Source of the DNA: an uncultured Collinsella sp.
GTDB lineage: Bacteria > Actinomycetota > Coriobacteriia > Coriobacteriales > Coriobacteriaceae
Length of the DNA: 23,716 nucleotides
Assembly: GCA_900540095.1 (NCBI GenBank)
Contig: UQEO01000024.1
Location: forward strand, 1-23,716
Direction of reading: 5' to 3'
Part shown: positions 21,335 through 23,716 of the stretch, in pieces
How the letters are laid out: each line of letters opens with the position of its first letter
How positions within the stretch are numbered: position 1 is the first letter of the stretch
The notes under the pieces: generated by a model
Told to the model about the DNA's origin: nothing
Databases searched by the model: none
The model's input: the letters and a program-made list of their open reading frames with translations, nothing else
Translations under genes and position numbers: made by a program

Positions 21335-23716
21335 CTAGAACAGACTGCTCGAGCGGGACAGGTAAACCCGCTTGATCGTCGAAACAACAACAAGATACAA
21401 CACGCTCAGCAGTGCAACGATTCCCAGATACCACATGGGCAGCGTGGCAAGGCCGAGCAGTTGCGCGGCAGGACTCAGCGCGAGAAGGGCCGAGGCGATA
21501 AGCATGGTGGCGACCATTATCACGAGCGGACGACACGGCCGGTCCCCGTGGCGAACATTGCGCGCTCGCAAGACGAGGAGCACGAGCGATTCGGTCCAAG
21601 CGCACTCCAGCAACCATCCGGTCTGGAAGGTCGCGATAAAGGCCGCTTGGCCCGCAGCGCCCAACGTGGCAAAGGACCCACCGCACACCGCAGGGCAAAC
21701 GCCCAGGAGCAAGATGGCAAACGTGATGATGTCAAACGCCGAACTCGCGAAGCCAAAATGGAGCATAAAGCTGCCGAGGCCCTTGCCCGACCATGCCTTG
21801 GGACGAGCGATCTCCTCCCCGTCGACGTTATCCCACGACAGAGCCAGGCAGGTCGCGTCGTAAAGCAGGTTGAGCAGAAGCAGTTGAGTAGCGGTCGCCG
21901 GCAAAAACGGCAGGAAGATACTCGAGGCGGCAACCGAGCAGATATTGCCAAAGTTGGAACTCGACGCGATGCGAATGTACTTGGAGGCGTTGGCGAACGA
22001 GGCCCTGCCCTCGCGTACGCCCTCGGCGACCACGCCCAGGTCACGCTCGAGCAGTACGAGGTCGGCAACCTTCTTGGACTCGGCGGCTGCAGAATCCACC
22101 ACGATGCCGACGTCTGCCGACGTAAGCGCCGGCACGTCGTTCACGCCGTCGCCGATATAGCCGACCGTATGGCCAGAGAGTCGAATGAGACTGACAATAT
22201 GAGCCTTTTGCGCGGGCGTGAGCTCGGCAAACACACGAGTACGCCCCACGCGAACAAGCGCCTCGGACTCCTCCATGGCATCGAGCATGCTGCCGGTGAT
22301 AACGCTATCGGCAGGAATGCCCAGGCGCGAACAGGTTGACCGGGCAACCGAAGCCGAGTCACCGGTAAGCACGCGCACCTCAACGGAAAGGTCAGATAGC
22401 GCGCGCACGGCGGCGCGAGCGCTTGCCTTGGGCCGATCGAAAAAGCCCAAAAAACCGCAGAGCACCAGGTCGCCCCAGTCCGAAGACGCTGTGCTGTAGG
22501 CAACGGCAAGGACCTTGATGCCGTCGGCACGCATGTCCTCGGCAACCTCATAGGCGCTCTGGCGGCCCGCGGCGTCCATGGGGACGAGTTCGCCTTTAAA
22601 GCTGGCCCAGGCACAACGAGCGCACACGCTTTCGACCTCGCCCTTTACGATGGTTAGGTGATTGCCAGGGCGAGCCTGCAGCCCCAGGCAGCCATGCGCC
22701 CCAGGCGTGGCATCGAGCTTAACGCCCGAAGCCTTGGTGACGTGGTCGAAAGGATCAGATGCGTGCAGGGTAAATGCGCCTGCGAGGTCTTTGGCGGCAA
22801 GACGCAACTCGGGCGCAGCGCACGCGTCGACAATGGCCCGGTTGAGCTGGTTGGCGGCAGCCCCCTGGCTCGTACTCTCCAAATACGCCAGGCTGAGCGT
22901 TTGCTCGCTTTCGTTGCCCAGGATATCGGTATAGTACTCGAGCACTGCGGCGTCATCGGTGAGCGTGCCCGTCTTGTCCACGCACACCACGTCCATGGAG
23001 CCCAGTGATTCCATGGCGTCAACGTTTTTAACAATGACCTGTTTGTTCTTAAGGCGGTGCGCGCTGCCCGAAAGGCACACGCTCGTGACGACTGGCAGCA
23101 TCTCGGGGACCAGGCCAACGGCCGTACCTAGGGCAAACAGCAGGGCCTGCGCCCAGTCGCCCAGCACAAAACCTCGAATCATAATGACAAACGGCAGCAC
23201 GATGAGCATGCACCTTACCAGAGCGGCACAGATGCTCCTGGCACCAGCGCCAAACTGCGTGCCTAGCCGAGCGCGCCGCGGCGATGTGGGCGGCTCCTCG
23301 GCAACGCGAGTGAGAACGGTTGCCGAGGCCTTTCCGTCAACGATGGTCGTTCCAGCACGGACGGCCTCCCCTTCTCGCTTGACGGTCTGACCGTTCTCGC
23401 CCGTAAGCGACGATTCGGAGACAAGGATGTGGTCGCCCTTGGCGAGGACCGCATCGACCGGGCAGAGCATGCCGGCATACAGGCGAATCACATCGCCGGG
23501 CACAAGCTGGTCGGCATCGACTTGGATCCAGCAAGCGTCGACACGTTTCCAAACGGCCGCATGGTTCGCCTTAAACATGTGCCGGTCGAAGCTGCGCTTG
23601 GCTTCGTTTTCGTAGAACAGGCGCACCAGGCCGCCGACCAGCCACATCAAAAACAGCACGGTGTTAGCGTCGGAATAATTTAGCCAAATATAGTCGGCCG
23701 AGATTGACCAATCCCG
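21335..23716 (-). CDS. Divergent MgtA-like P-type ATPase, partial (5' end outside window)
   Basis: The last 793 codons are present and the frame is open to the window edge, with 20 or more coding residues upstream of the internal Met at 23659. Family landmarks: PGDVIRLYAGMLCPVDA, CVDKTGTLTDDAAV with the phosphorylated Asp, GDGVNDVPALTSADVGIVVD, SSNFGNICSVAASS and NLLYDATCLALSWDNVDGEE, the last being the Mg-type membrane block. Compared with the neighbouring mgtA several conserved spots differ: LTGEN for LTGES, VKGEVES for TKGAVEE, FDRPKAS for LDPPKES, TGDSAS for TGDNEK, and LSWDNVD for IPWDNVD. The catalytic Asp, TGE and GDGxND remain, so it may still pump, perhaps with altered kinetics or ion choice. 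The regulator gene follows after 9 bases. Confidence 0.9.
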   Translation of the reverse strand, partial: RDWSISADYIWLNYSDANTVLFLMWLVGGLVRLFYENEAKRSFDRHMFKANHAAVWKRVDACWIQVDADQLVPGDVIRLYAGMLCPVDAVLAKGDHILVSESSLTGENGQTVKREGEAVRAGTTIVDGKASATVLTRVAEEPPTSPRRARLGTQFGAGARSICAALVRCMLIVLPFVIMIRGFVLGDWAQALLFALGTAVGLVPEMLPVVTSVCLSGSAHRLKNKQVIVKNVDAMESLGSMDVVCVDKTGTLTDDAAVLEYYTDILGNESEQTLSLAYLESTSQGAAANQLNRAIVDACAAPELRLAAKDLAGAFTLHASDPFDHVTKASGVKLDATPGAHGCLGLQARPGNHLTIVKGEVESVCARCAWASFKGELVPMDAAGRQSAYEVAEDMRADGIKVLAVAYSTASSDWGDLVLCGFLGFFDRPKASARAAVRALSDLSVEVRVLTGDSASVARSTCSRLGIPADSVITGSMLDAMEESEALVRVGRTRVFAELTPAQKAHIVSLIRLSGHTVGYIGDGVNDVPALTSADVGIVVDSAAAESKKVADLVLLERDLGVVAEGVREGRASFANASKYIRIASSSNFGNICSVAASSIFLPFLPATATQLLLLNLLYDATCLALSWDNVDGEEIARPKAWSGKGLGSFMLHFGFASSAFDIITFAILLLGVCPAVCGGSFATLGAAGQAAFIATFQTGWLLECAWTESLVLLVLRARNVRHGDRPCRPLVIMVATMLIASALLALSPAAQLLGLATLPMWYLGIVALLSVLYLVVVSTIKRVYLSRSSSLF

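Noticed and set aside
20756..22339. Open frame of 527 codons on the plus strand opposite the winged-helix and second ATPase genes.
   Set aside because: No recognisable domain, it crosses the operon terminator, and both minus-strand genes are clear.

Overview
GC-rich bacterial chromosome segment with dense, mostly Shine-Dalgarno-led genes. The protein set looks like a gut Actinobacterium of the Coriobacteriia, most likely Collinsella or a close relative: a peptide chain release factor 3, an EFR1-type flavodoxin/ferredoxin protein, a BvgS-like hybrid kinase, P-type Mg ATPases, and short palindromic repeats scattered between genes. This assignment rests on overall resemblance; no rRNA or other marker gene lies in the window.

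Layout. 1-1067: minus-strand pair of a short-chain dehydrogenase (cut by the window edge) and a VUT/YhhQ-type queuosine-precursor transporter, with its own promoter and a structured leader. 1068-2681: prfC. 2836-4919: a YtrA-type GntR regulator, an ABC ATPase and an ABC-2 permease forming an autoregulated-looking operon with an operator-like palindrome and a terminator. 4920-5327: a non-coding stretch holding a pair of inverted 38-bp repeats. 5328-9521: an EamA transporter, then minus-strand EFR1 protein, ClC channel, a frameshifted LOG-family gene and a small K+ channel. 9706-13065: a dual-sensor hybrid histidine kinase and an FMN split-barrel protein. 13161-17517: a MalY/PatB aminotransferase, TrmO, a XRE/zinc-ribbon/TipAS regulator, a glutaredoxin and a tRNA-dihydrouridine synthase. 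17619-23716: two P-type ATPases of the Mg2+ (P3B) type in the same orientation, the first followed by a 51-codon membrane-protein gene, the second by a winged-helix regulator without a receiver domain.

How it fits together. Nothing suggests a prophage, CRISPR array or large mobile island. The most coherent functional unit is the metal-transport block at the right end: two divergent MgtA-like pumps, a small membrane protein, a one-domain regulator and a long folded leader before mgtA. Other points of interest are the LOG-family gene, broken by a 49-nt insertion that contains a run of eight G and could be restored by a one-base slip; the XRE-zinc ribbon-TipAS fusion; and at least three families of intergenic palindromes (9593-9646 and 16502-16555; 17531-17563; 5006-5189).
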